Below are positions 37,191 to 49,083 of a DNA stretch of 64,000 nucleotides, piece after piece. The translations under genes were made by a program, and so were the position numbers. Every line of letters begins with the position of its first letter. Position 1 is the first letter of the stretch. This DNA is from Carya illinoinensis. Its lineage: Eukaryota; Streptophyta; Magnoliopsida; Fagales; Juglandaceae. The notes beneath the pieces were generated by a model. It saw only the letters and a program-made list of their open reading frames with translations. It was not told the origin of the DNA and made no database searches. The DNA lies in assembly GCF_018687715.1 (NCBI RefSeq), contig NC_056753.1:16096501-16160500 (forward strand), written 5' to 3'.

Positions 37191-38006
37191 GAGAGAGAAT
37201 AAGGGTACATTATCCCGTCCTACTGCGATGAAGAGTGGGCAAGGCACTGGCCCGATCCTCACCAACCTTTCCTGCAGTATCAATAGATGAGAGTGGATCC
37301 AGTAAGACGTTGCCTGACTAGACTATCTCCAAGCAAGGGTCAACAGGTAGGACTAGCTCAAGGCTAGTCTGGTCTTCGCAGCAAAAAAGAGCGGGACCAG
37401 TTCTGAGGCTACTCGAATAGATTACCCCATCTTGCCGCGAGGAAGGGTAATTCGGCTTTAAGGCCATCGACTAATTACCTCCCCTGGGGGGATGAATGGG
37501 GAGAGCGTATTGAGGAACCTCAACCTCTTCCTCGGTAGAGTGCGGGCTTGTTTTTAACAACCCAATAACTTACCTTACTCATGAGCATTGACCGATGGGA
37601 GCAAGTTCAGTCATACATACTGCCTGAACATATTACTTCCTCAAGGAGTGATAAAGGGTGAGATGAGCCAGAAGCCATCTCGACCCTCCTGAAAGAGAGT
37701 AGGCTAGGTCCTGAGGCCGCCCGAACATTACCCCGTCCTGCCACGACAAAGAGTAATCCAGCTCTAGGACTGTCGACCAATTACCTCTCCCAAGGAAATG
37801 AATGGGGAGAGAGTTGTCTGAGGCACCTCTACTCCTCCCTCGAAAGAGTGTGGGATAGTAACAAGGCTATCCGAAACAACTTTGAAAAGACTATCTCCTC
37901 TAATGGATAACGGCTCAGAACTTCCCCACATTGGCCAGATAGGTCAGGTTAGTGAATGTTAATAATAGTCCATATCATGGTTTGACCCTTGCAACACACA
38001 TATGAA

Positions 38007-38745
38007 GACAACTCCCTCTCGCAAAGTGCGAGGGTCAACGAGGTATGCCCGGCCATACATGTCACAAGACGGGCGAGCCAGGCTTCACATGCCACTCATC
38101 CCCCTCTTGCCAAGCATGAGGGTCAATAAGGTGTGCTTGGCTTACGTGCCTCATGACCTCCTCCAGGGTATTTGGGTGAGCCTAGCTTCACATGTTGCTT
38201 GACCCTCTCTTGCCAAGCGCAATGGACAACGAAGTGAGTTTAGCCTAAGTGCTGCTCGACCTCCATAGAGGATTTTTGGTCGAGCCAGGCTCACATGCCG
38301 CTCGACCCCCTCTTGCCAAGCGAGAGGGTTAAAGAGGCATGCCTTGCTATTCATGCCACATGACACCCTCCAGAGTATCTGGACAAGTCTGGCTTTACAT
38401 ACCGCTCGACCCCCTCTCACCAAGCATGAGAGTCAATGAAGCGTGCTTGACTATACATGCCACACGACCTCCTCCAGAGTATCTGGGTGAGCTTGGCTTA
38501 CCTGCCGCTAGGTCCCCTCTCGCTAAGCGTGAGGGTAAACGAGGTGAGTTCAGCCTAAGTGCTGCTCAACCTTTGCAAAGGATTTCTGGGCAAGCTCAAC
38601 TTATGTGCCGCTCAACCTCCTCTCTCCAAGTGTGAGGGTCAATGAGGCATGCCCGACTTATGGGTTGTCCCCTTCTCGCCAAGCGTGATGATCAACCAGC
38701 CAAGTCAGGCCTAAGTAATGCTCAACCAACGCGAAAGTTCACGAG
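38007..38745. repeat. Tandem array of about 103-bp units
   Basis: Seven to eight units begin near 38010, 38101, 38205, 38308, 38412, 38514, 38618 and 38672. Each carries CCCTCT-GCCAAGC-TGAGGGTCAA and a GACCTCCTCCAGAGTATCTGG-like half. The last units are shortened. Two unit subtypes differ in the middle (GCATGCC versus GTGAGTTTAGCC). Confidence 0.8.
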
Positions 38746-40373
38746 CGAGCAAACCGCTCGGCTCAACAGGGTGCCGCAAAACAGGCAAGCCTGCCCTCAT
38801 GGCACAGGAAGTTATACACTCATCAGGAAGAAATAGAGCCAAGCCCCCAACGAACTATCAACACAGGGGGGGCTTAAGCAGAACATGATTTGACAAGGTG
38901 GCAAGAAATAATAATAGTAGTAAAGGCAATAGAATGCAAAAGGCATAAACAAAGAGCAATTTATTCATCAACTGTCGGAATCCTTACAAAGAGGAAGATT
39001 ACAACATATTCGCAGGAAAGCATACAAAGAAAAAAGAAATCGAAATGATCCATAGGTGGGGTCAAACTCGGTGGTGTACACAATAGTACCATTAGTAAAA
39101 AAGACAACATTGGTGGGGTCACTAGAGAGGCACCATCCCAGAAGTATGGAAGAGGTGAAGACAAGAGGGCAAGCCCAAGCGCACTGAAACCCTTAACTTG
39201 GGGATGACCATCAAGGAAACTAGCCTCAATCAAAGCCACTTCCACACAGGTTAGAGTCTCCACGTTGAAGTAGCAAATAAAGGCTTCTCCCTTGTGATCA
39301 CCGCCCAAGTCAAAGGTGGAGGTAATGTGAAGAGCTTGAGTTGAACTCGATGAAGGCCCCTTGCCAAGGTAAGGCCCCCCTCATTCTCCCTCTCTGGCCA
39401 GAGAGGATGCGCCTGAACCAGAATGGGCTTAAGTCGTGAGGAGTCCCCCTTTGCCCTCTAGGCCCAAGTGAGATTCCCTGATCCATTTTGATCATGGGAA
39501 CAAGTTAGGATGAAATGATAGAATGTGGACTACACAACGAATCTTAAGATAAGGAAAACCACTTAACAGCATGGCTACTAAGCTCGGCATGCAATACCTT
39601 TGCAACACACCTCATAGCAAAAAACAGCATGACCTCTGACAAAGTCTCCTTGGAAAGTCATAAAGAGCCACCAAATGCCCACTTCAACACAAGTTTGCGG
39701 ACATTGTAAAGGAACCTTGGCCCGAAGCCAGAAGGCACATCAGAGTCAAGGTTAACCAAGAGAAAATCCAGCACAAAGAAGAGAGAAGTTTGTGAGCGCT
39801 TGAAGGGCAAAAACGAAAGTTTGATGGCAAATGGCAAGGCAGGAAGGAATTATATAGGCAACGTACGATGATACGCTCCCCAAGATTCAGGGAGCATGCA
39901 TATCCCACGGTCCCACCAGATCCGACATGAATCTCACAAATGGTTAGGCACAAAGCTTGTGACACGTGCTACCAATGGCATCTAGCACCATCAATGCGAG
40001 GGAGATGTAATGGGTAGGCATTAATGACCAACCACCAGAGACTCTCGAAGATTTGTGAGCGGCGCATTGACTACTAAACTTGTGTCATTGGGAAGCCTGA
40101 GATTGCCATGTGGTAGAAGAAACAAGGCATGGAATACGAGGCTTCATGCCTCTTCCCTGAGAAAGGGACCTCGCGCAACAAAGCATGCTAAACAAAATAG
40201 GCAACCCTGGCAAAACAAGCAACGGGAAGGAATGAAACCAAAAATATAGGAAGATAGTCGCGGCAAAATGTATATACAACATACAATAATACATTGGGCA
40301 CCATGGTCTATACAGATAAGGAGCAAGCAGTGAAGAAGCTACATCATGCTATATACAGAAAGAAAAGGTAAGA

Positions 40374-43079
40374 TCAATCGAATGAGGCATTGAGGCCCAT
40401 TTCGAAGTCAATAGGGCCCACCTCAGGGGCGCTCGAATCTAGCCGATGCCCGGCAGGGTTGACCCTGATCCCCTCGAAGCTGCCTCTCTCAAAGTCAGCA
40501 CCCATTGCATTCCTGAGAGGGTCGTCATCCGTGGGCATGAAAGCATCTGGGATCATCACCCACACAATCTTGCTTGTATGATTAAGGGCAACAAGGTCAG
40601 GGTCAAGGTCTTCAAGATCAACATCACTCAAGTGCGCCTCCAATGCCTTGGAACTCTCTTGAGGATTCAAGATGAAGTAGTCGCACATCCTCTCAAGGCC
40701 TTCGATATATCCGTGGTACCAAGCATCATTATGGACGTAGAGGGCCCTCCCTAGCTGGTTTCTTGCACAAGTGGGGACCTTTTGCACCCAAGACAATTCG
40801 CTCCGTAGATCTTGAATGACCATATCTTGGACAACTATCCTCTTTTGAGCCACCCCCAACTCGGTCAACACCTCTTCCTCTCTGACCTTGGCCGTAAAGA
40901 GCAAGAATCCTCGATCCTCTGTAATAGCTAACAAGGTCAAACCTTCCCCCTCCAACATCTTGAGCCGCTGGGCATCAAAATCTCGAAGGCTCCTTAGCCT
41001 TTCGGTCTCCACATGAAGCAAGTCCTGCAACTCCAGGAGCTTGCTAAGTGACTCCTGGGCCTTCAAGACCCATTCCCTAGGCAACACAAGCTCCGCCTCT
41101 AGACAACCTCTCTACTCTCTCTCTCTTTGCTCGCCATGGATCAGAGCTCCAGGTTTTCCCTCTCGGCCACTCACAATATGCTCAACCAACTAGTCAACTT
41201 GTTGTAACCTGCATAAGTAGAAGCAAGAAGGTGAAGACTAGAAGATGAAAGAAAGAGAGCATGACAAAAAGAAGAACATGAAGCAATAAAAAGACCTCGA
41301 AAAGAAGGTCCCGTAGTGACATGGACACTCGCTTCAGGGCCTCTGCTCACCTGGATCTGTCGTCAAGACGAGGAGATGTAGGAATAGCCTCGGCCGAGTC
41401 ACCTGAAGGAGGCGACCTCTAATTCTCCCTTACTCCCCTAGCATTACTTAGGGGCCTCCTGTCCAACCTACATCGCTTAAGGAAATGGGGATTTCCTTGG
41501 TCACAAGCGGTGGGATAGCTACGAATGGTGATATCCCCTCCTCGTCACTTGGATCGTGTCTTCGGGACCCTTGGCGCCCACCACTGTCTCCCCTAAACTC
41601 AGCGATGTAGGAACAATAGGTTTGACCACTGACCATTTACCTTTGAAACTTGTGATTGTGCCCACCAACAGGCTAGCAACAATAGCAGTGGATGGGATGC
41701 TACCTGTAGAGACTCCACCTCGAGGGACTTTGAACAGACATACCTTCCTTGGTAGAATCCAACCCCGCCGTAGGGTCTCCCCGGCCAAGTTTTGAGTGGT
41801 GGAGACTGAAGAAAGAGATATCTCCACATTTACCTATAGAAGCGGCTCCACCACAAGGGATTGGCGAGGCGCCTTGTCTAGAAGAGCTCCCCAGAACTAC
41901 ATTTGAATAAGACTCCCTTTCTGGGTCATGTCCCCTGGCTCCACAAGCACAATCGAGGCCCCAAGGTTAGGGATCATAGTAGGCTCGATCACCAATGCTA
42001 CAGAAGAAGAAGGCACAACAGACGTACCAAGATCGAGAGACTCCCTTCGCCCGTGACACCGAGCTAGCTTGACAAGAGGCACAAAGGAAGCAAGAGTTCG
42101 TGCAAGCACTACGGGCCCAGGGCACTCGGTGCCGATTGCCCTTGTCTTGGGGCTCTGAGGGAATGCAGGGTTGTTCCTAGCCCTGCTAGCCTATGAGTGG
42201 ACCTTCTTCCCCTTACTATGGGAAGGCTCGGGACCCACTTTTTCAATGATGCATCAGGCGGATGGATAGAGATGGCACGGGTGAAAGGGATGATGTGACC
42301 CATAGGAGGAAGGAACGCAGCAAGGTTATCCTCTCCAAGAAGGACTTCTGAGTGGACGAGAAGGGGGTGCTATGTTGCCCAATCCCGAATGATTGTAATA
42401 TGGCGCAGCTCGTCAGACGTAGCGGTCAATCACACGGCCTTGTTGCTAGGGACAACACCCCACAAAGCCTTGATCGAAAACTTGGCATGGCCAGACTGAC
42501 ACATTGAGAACTCCCATACTTGGCTGGACAAGAAAAAAAACTTACCAGTCCAGTCCGAAACCTTACGGTACCGTGGCTCTAACACTATGAGGGTGCTCAT
42601 CCCTCTAAAACTACAGATATCCCTAGCGCCTCTCTTCACATTGTGAGTTAAGAGGAACTCACGATAAGTCAAATCGGCATGCTCCGGGTCTAACTTCAAT
42701 AGAGTCGTCCTCCACAAAATGCAGCAGTAGATCAGGATTCACTAGGCGTTTAGAAGGAGTTTGGCGGGAGCCAGCCTAAGGTGATGTAGGACTTCATGGA
42801 CCGGGCGAGGGAAATGCAGTCTTAGCCCATAGGAGAACATGCTGGGGAAGGAGCAACGCATGATGCCAAGCCATCAACGTTGAGCACCCCCTCGCAAGGC
42901 ACCGAGACCTTTAAGGCCACCGTGTCAAGAACACATTAGGTGAAGACCAGGCATCAGAGGAAGTCAAGAAAGGTTTAGAATGCCAAAAGTGACTAGTGTA
43001 ACCTGACTCCAAGACACTGGCCTCAGGGATGTCTCTAACCGTCGAGACTTACATGTTTAGTAGACTTCTGGGCGGCCAT
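40374..43079 (-). pseudogene. Antisense ORF, Transposase_28-like, degenerate
   Basis: On the - strand an ATG at 43079 opens a short exon. Around 42840-42720 the text G-L-R-L-H-F-P-R-P-V-H-E-V-L then L-A-P-A-K-L-L-L-N-A fits the start of the plant 'putative gypsy type transposon' family (PF04195). 42717-42430 continues with W-T-G-K-F-F-F-L and W-E-F-S. 41087-40374 is a 237-residue open frame with an E/L-rich coiled-coil start and an acidic tail. TAG and TGA stops between the first two blocks and several frame changes (42300-41450) make it non-functional. Neighbours on both sides are repeat sequence. Confidence 0.65.
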
Positions 43080-43497
43080 TTGGAGAACGAGCACACAACG
43101 AGAGATAGGAAAATAGGGAGAGGCAAGGGAAGAGCAAATGAAATAAAAGGAGAGTGGAAAGAGTGTGACAAAAGTTATAGAAGGAGTGAAAATTAGCTCT
43201 CAGTACGCTAGCGAGTAAGGAAAATAAAAATGATTCAAGTCCCACCCACGCACGCAGCAACAAGAGGAATAAAACGTCTGACAGCCATCATTATGAAAAA
43301 GATGGAACGACTGTCATTGGGTACCTGGATCAAATCTCTGGGAGTTTTGTTGGGAAAAACAAGGGAGGGCCACGGTACAACACTTGAAATGATCAGAAGA
43401 GAATGTCTTCATTTCAGCTAGCTAGATAAGAGCGACAAGTGGCAACATCGGATAGAGACAGAAGGAATTCCCATCAGCTTAGCCTGATAAGAATTGG

Positions 43498-44150
43498 TGG
43501 GGTAACTATTGGGGTGATTTTTTCTAGGGCCTTAGGCCCAAGAGAACCAGCTCAAATCGAGCATTAGGGAGGTCTCTCCCACACCCCAAAGGGCCTAAAA
43601 ATCCAGGCCCAGTACCCAAAGGCCTAGGCCGGTCGAGTCCCTCGACGACCTAGCCAGGGACTCACAACCCGTATGAGTTGGGTCAAGGGGTCCTTCTAAG
43701 GGGTTGCGAGAAGCTACACCAACGAAAGGAGAAGAAAACCTACCATATTGATAGGACTGAACTCTAAAACAATACTAGGGGATCACGCCGCATGAATTAC
43801 TTCACCCAGAGGGCCACACCGCATTAAAAAAAGCATGGCAAAGGGGACTCTTGGGGAACATCCCTCCACCTAGCCACAGGGCATGGCCCTTGGCCCTCGA
43901 GTTAGGGTATAAAAAAGACCCTCAGGTATCAAGTAAAGAGATCAAAAAATAGGATCAAGAACTCTCTTGCTTGAATCCCATTCATCTAGTACTATTTTGA
44001 GGTTTATCACTAACTTAGGTATCAGAGGCTTCCCTGGCCACCTTAGGGCCACCTTCTACTGAATTCTTTTATGTGATTATAGGCCTGCAAGAATGAAGAC
44101 CCACACTTTTGAGAGCTTGGCCCTTAGGCGTACAAAACACAACGTCAACA
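43498..44150 (+). repeat. LTR-like block with promoter, + orientation
   Basis: The edges TGGGGTAACT and GTCAACA are tentative. A TATAAAAAA box at 43908 followed by a TTAGGTATCAGAGGC stretch near 44010 is the U3-R-U5 style of plant gypsy LTRs. Confidence 0.4.
43908..43916 (+). promoter_or_regulatory. TATA box of the LTR-like block
   Basis: TATAAAAAA followed by GACCCTC. It sits about 240 bp before the proposed LTR end. Confidence 0.45.
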
Positions 44151-44852
44151 ACCAATATAAAAGTTTCCAGTCAATCATCTTAAAGCCTAGCCCATCAAGA
44201 TGAAATCAACACAAATTGAGGTAACTACATATATATCCATGAATGTTTGTGTGTTTGTATATATCTCTTCTGTTATAAAAGCGGCTATCCGTATGTGAAT
44301 AATAGTTTGTGTTTGATTAAAAAAAAAAATTACCTCTTTGTCATTGAGGTTTTAATGTGTTTGATGAATAAAATTACGTATTTGTCCTCGATGTTTGTGC
44401 TTGATGAGCTCTAGGTTTGTGTTTGAAGTTGGTTTTAAAGTTTTGCCTTTTCAGAATTTGAGAGTACATTAGAGTATTGGCATTGGCATTGGCTTAGCTT
44501 GTGCCATCTAAAATTTCCAATGCCATCTAAAATTTGCCTAATGTGTGGAAAAACTAATCTGTATTGGAATAACCAGATATAAATTATTTGAGTTAGGAGC
44601 TATAAAGCCTATAATAATTGCCCATACATGCAGGTAAATAATAACTTAGATATCTAATTTTTTTTTAATGTTATTTTCTCTCTTTGTGGCCAATAGTATT
44701 TTCCATGCACCTCTTCTCACCATTTATAGATTTTTATATATTATTATTTCTAGGTTGTTGGATACAAACATGAAGTTGATTTTGTATTTATTTTGATACT
44801 TTGTGTTTAACAATGAAGTTAATTTAGGTTGTTGGATTGATTTTACATATTT

Positions 44853-44891
<39 letters not shown>

Positions 44892-45578
44892 TTGTTGGAA
44901 ATTATAAAAATGAAAATAAGATAGTACTTAAAAAAACAAATAAAAATATATATATTTAAAAAGTAGAAAAGGATAATAAAACTTATTATATATATAGAAT
45001 AAGGTGGTTTGTAAATAGTAGTGAGATGATTTGAGTTAAGTATTTATTGGATTTTGGGAAAAGAAATAAAAAGTTTCATAACAAATTTAAAATTATAATA
45101 ACATACTTCAAATTTTCTTGAGAAAATAATATAATAACATTAGAAAAAGTCAAAATAACAAAAGTTAAAAACTAAAAAATTCTAAAAAAGTAACAGCCTT
45201 AGTTCGGACCTGGCTGACCTTTAAGGCCACAACTTGGTGTGCAACCACTATGGCCATAATAAGGATAAGAGATTCTTCTTTGCAGCTAGTTTTTGTGTCC
45301 CACAATGCACACCTTATGTGGCAAATCTAGACTAGATAGTCTAGAGAGCCAGGTCACGGAGCAATCCATAGACGAAAAACCTTCTTTCTCCGAATTAAAA
45401 ATCCTTCTTCTTCCTCCCATGATTGACATCCTCCTCATTTCGTATAGATGGTGCCAGGTCTTCAATAGAGTTTCTATTTATTTATTTATTTATTTCTAAA
45501 ACCAATAAATCCAAAAATCAATGGATCTAAGTTTTCAATCAAGTTTTCATTTCTTTTACTGCGTTGTTTCTCATTGAC
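44151..45578. other. AT-rich intergenic region
   Basis: Low-complexity A/T sequence with an (AT)n run at about 44859-44889. No gene or clear transposon end was recognised. Confidence 0.5.
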
Positions 45579-45583
45579 CAAAC

Positions 45584-45923
45584 TGTTATGGGTATTCTGC
45601 ACAAGCAAGAATATGCAAGAACTGGAACAAGAATTCAAAAACATAAGAATGAACCACACAGAACTAACACAGAATTTATTTCGAGGAACCTCTACACTAC
45701 CAATAATACAATTCCTTACAAGATGATTTAGATAGATCCCATTCTATTCTTCCAACTATTTATATATAAATAGTAATATCAAAACGCATCGTATAACTAT
45801 AATACAAAACCTCCCTGTTTTATTAACTTCCCCAAATGACTAAGACTTCCTTCATCAATCACAAGGTCCAGACCCTTTGCTATCTTCAGTTCCTTCCACA
45901 TACACTGCCTTATACACCTAACA
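45584..45923 (-). repeat. LTR a
   Basis: TGTTATGGGTATT ... CACCTAACA on the + strand. Left outer end of the array, preceded by CAAAC. Confidence 0.85.
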
Positions 45924-46041
45924 TTCTCCCCTCCTTCAAAAGCCTTAACCACAAGGCTAATGATTACATATAGAATTTCTTGGTGTAACGTGGATCTAGT
46001 GTAGTCTTCCATGAGAAGATCGACTTGTCTCTAATACCAAT
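45924..46041 (-). mobile_element. 118-bp internal region with PBS and PPT
   Basis: On the - strand it begins ATTGGTATTAGAGAC (PBS, iMet tRNA type) and ends with a GGAGGGGAGAA polypurine tract. A 71-codon frame across it looks like an internally deleted form of the ORF at 48259-48720. Confidence 0.75.
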
Positions 46042-46380
46042 TATTATGGGTATTCTACACAAGCAAGAATATGCAAGAACTAGAACAAGAATTCAAGAAT
46101 ACAAGATGAACCACACGGAACTAACACAAAGTTTCTTTCGAGGAAAACTTTACACCTCCAAGAATACAATTCCTTACAAGATTATTCATATATATTCCAT
46201 TCTATTCTTCCAGCTATTTTTATACAAATGGTAAGATCAAAATGAACCGTATGACTAGAATACGAAAACCCCCATTTTATTAACTTCCCCAAATGACTAA
46301 GTCTTCCTTTCTCAATCACAAGATCCAGACACTTTGCCATCTTCAGTTCCTTCCACATACACTTTAGTATACTCCTAACA
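46042..46380 (-). repeat. LTR b
   Basis: Ends CTCCTAACA and is separated from LTR c by TT only. Confidence 0.85.
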
Positions 46381-46382
46381 TT

Positions 46383-46723
46383 TGTTATGGGTATTCTGCA
46401 CAAGCAAGAATATGCAAGAATTAGAACAAGAAATCAAGAACACAAGAATGAACCATACGGAACTAACACAAAGTTTATTTTGAGGAAAACTCTACACCTC
46501 TAAGAATACAATTCGTTACAAGATGATTTAGACATATCCCATTCTATTCTTCCTGTTATTTATATACAAATGGTAAGATCAAAATGCACCGTATGGAAAT
46601 GATACAAAAACTCTCTGTTTTATTAGCTTACCCAAATGACTAAGTCATCATTCCTCAATCATAAGGTCTACACCCTTTGCCATCTTCAAATCTTTTCACA
46701 TACACTTCGGTATACTCCTAACA
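46383..46723 (-). repeat. LTR c
   Basis: TGTTATGGG ... CTCCTAACA, followed by a 118-bp internal region (46724-46841) whose PBS has decayed. Confidence 0.85.
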
Positions 46724-46841
46724 TTTTCCCTTCCTTTAAAAGCCTTGACCACAAGGCTAATGATTTCATACAGAATTTCTTGGCGTAACGCGGATCTAGT
46801 TTAGTCTTCCATGAGAGAATCAACCTATGTCTAATATCAAT

Positions 46842-47182
46842 TATTATGGGTATTCTGCACAAACAATAATATGCAAAAATTGGAACAAGAATTCAAGAAC
46901 ACTAGAATGAACCACATGAAACTAACACGGAGTTTATTTCTCGAAAAACTGTACACCTCCAAGAATACAATTCCTTACAAGATGATTCATATAGATCTCA
47001 TTCTATTTCTCCAATTATTTATATACAAATGGTAAGATCAAAATGCACCGTATGACTATGATACAAAAACTCCCAATTTTATTAACTTTCCCAAATGACT
47101 AAGTCTTCCTTCCTCAATCAGAAGGTCCAGACCCTTTGCCGTCTTCAATTCCTTCCACATACACTTAGTTATACTCCTAACA
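46842..47182 (-). repeat. LTR d
   Basis: Ends CTCCTAACA; TT separates it from LTR e, the same junction as b-c. Confidence 0.85.
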
Positions 47183-47184
47183 TT

Positions 47185-47525
47185 TGTTATAGGTATTCTA
47201 CACAAGCAAGAATATGCAAGAACTATAACAAGAATAGAAGAACACAAGAATGAACCACATAGAGCTAACATAGAGTTTATTTCGAGGAAAACTCTACACC
47301 TCCAACAATATAATTCCTTACAAGATGATTCGAATAGATCCCATTTTATTATTCCAGCTATTTATATACAAATGGTAAGAACAAAACACATCGTATGACT
47401 ATGATACAAAAACTCCCTGTTTTATTAACTTCCCCCAATGACTAAGTCTTCCTTCCTCAATCACAAGGTCCAGACCCTTTGCCGTCTTCAGTTCCTTCCA
47501 CATACACTTTGGTACACTCCTAACA
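47185..47525 (-). repeat. LTR e
   Basis: TGTTATAGG ... CTCCTAACA, followed by a - oriented internal region with a PPT (47526 onward) that stops at 47891. Confidence 0.85.
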
Positions 47526-47891
47526 TTCTCTCCTCCTTCAAAGGCCTTGACCACAATGCTGATGATTTCTTATAGAATTTATTTCTCTTCCTCTATCAAT
47601 TGTCCAATGAGGTGGCAATACATCGAGCAGTTGAAGGAAATACGTAACAACCCCATTCAGTCATTACATCAAACACTTTGCAGCCAAGCTTCCAAGACTT
47701 GCATTTTGCACAGACATCAAGTGTAGAAATGCTCAAATACAAGTCAAAGGCCAACATAGATTTAAGAGATTAAGGCTCTAGAGAATCTTGTGAACACCAA
47801 GAATTTCGATTACCGATTCTGATTTTTATTTTTGATCCATGTCATCAACATTTCAAAAATCTGATCCAAGCGGTCAATAACTACATTGTTG
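47526..47891 (-). mobile_element. Truncated long-form internal region, - orientation
   Basis: Its reverse complement matches parts of 48340-49083: the D-R-L-D-Q-I coiled-coil segment, then a jump to the TTCTTGGTGTTCACAAGATT trailer and the PPT. The 5' part including PBS is lost where it meets LTR f at 47892. Confidence 0.75.
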
Positions 47892-48231
47892 TGTTAGGAG
47901 TATACTGAAGTGTATGTGGAAGGAATTAAAGGCAGCAAAGGGTTTGGACCTTGTATTGAGGAAGGAAGACTTGGTCATTTGGAGAAATTAATAAAACGGT
48001 GAGTGTTTGTATCATAGTCATATGGTGTGTTTTGATTTTACCATTTGTATATAAATAGTTGGAAGAATAGAATGTGATCTATCTGGATCATCTTGTAAGG
48101 AATTCTATTCTTGGATGTGTACAGTTTTCCTCGAAATAAACTCTGTGTTAGATCTGTGTAGTTCATTCTTGTGTTCTTAAATTCTTGTTCCAGTTCTTTC
48201 ATTTTCTTGCTTGTGTAGAATACCCATAACA
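47892..48231 (+). repeat. LTR f
   Basis: TGTTAGGAG ... CCCATAACA in the + direction. Starts the + oriented long-form element. A TATATAAATA box is at 48048-48057. Confidence 0.85.
48048..48057 (+). promoter_or_regulatory. TATA box in LTR f
   Basis: TATATAAATA near the middle of the LTR. The same motif recurs in the other LTR copies. Confidence 0.5.
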
Positions 48232-48258
48232 ATTGACATAAGAGAGGTTGATCCTCTC

Positions 48259-48720
48259 ATAGAAGACTACACCAAATCCACGTTACACCAAGAAAATTTT
48301 CAAAAGCAACAAGAGAAAATGCAGAGGCAACTCGATATTCATCAAGAAGATACACAAGAAATTAATGACCGCTTGGATCAAATTTCTGAAATGTTGATGA
48401 CATGGATCAAAAATCAAAATCAAAATTTGTATTTGAAATTATAGCAGCAATTGTTTGACTCAATGGCATGTCAAAGATCATGGAGGCTTAGAGAAGAGAA
48501 TTTTATAAGGGAGGAAGATAAGAAAATAGTTGAACCTGCTCCTGGTGATAATTTTGAAGGTCTTGAAGTTAAACCTTCTCTTGGTGATGATTTTGAAGGG
48601 AATAATGTATTTGAAGAAAATATTACTAATGCTCCAAAGTCATTTGAAGAAAATAGTTTAACTAAAAATAAAGTTGAGAATATGGAAAGCAAGCAGGAAT
48701 ATGAGAAATCAGAAAATTAG
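48259..48720 (+). pseudogene. Coiled-coil ORF of the long-form LTR element
   Basis: The frame would encode about 153 residues between PBS region and trailer. It shows a short D-Y-T-K-S-T-L-H-Q-E opening, a Q/E/K-rich coiled coil (Q-E-K-M-Q-R-Q-L; D-R-L-D-Q-I-S-E-M-L), then an acidic tail with two E-G-L-E/D-D-F-E-G type repeats. The start codon position reads ATA at 48259 where the short copies have ATG. An in-frame TAG sits at 48442-48444. There is no protease, RT or integrase, so the element would depend on enzymes supplied elsewhere. Possibly a gag-like structural protein; I do not recognise a family. Confidence 0.5.
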
Positions 48721-49083
48721 AACATGTTCCAAGTCTTGGAAATGGTAATAACTCAAGTATTGTACTTTAGAACACTTGAAATTCATGTTCATGAATTCCG
48801 AAATTCTTGGTGTTCACAAGATTCCCCAGAGATAATCTCTTAAACCTGTGTTGGCTTTTGACTTGTATTTGGACATTTCTACACTTGATGTCTGTGCAAA
48901 ATGCAAGTATTGGAAGCTTGGCTGCAAAGTATTTGATATAATGACTGAATGGATTGTTAGGTACTTCACCCTCCAGTTGCTCGATGTATTGCCACCTTAT
49001 TGGCCCTTTGATAGAGGAAGAGAAAGAAATTCTGTAAGAAATCATTAGCCTGTGTGGTCAAGGCTTTTGAAGCAGGGGGAGAA

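Larger units (their letters stand above)
37190..44150 (+). mobile_element. 3' part of a Tat-lineage-like Ty3/gypsy element
   Basis: From left to right there is GC-richer 3'UTR-like sequence with a 103-bp tandem array, an antisense ORF with Transposase_28 (putative gypsy type transposon) similarity, then an LTR-like block on the + strand with a TATA box (43908) and a U5-type stretch near 44000. Tat/Retand/Ogre elements are known to carry antisense ORFs and tandem repeats between pol and the 3' LTR. Assignment to that lineage is inference. No gag-pol was found, so the 5' part is missing or decayed. Confidence 0.55.

Noticed and set aside
38151..38635. 90- and 98-codon ORFs across the 103-bp array
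   Set aside because: The reading frames are carried by the tandem repeat itself and change between units.
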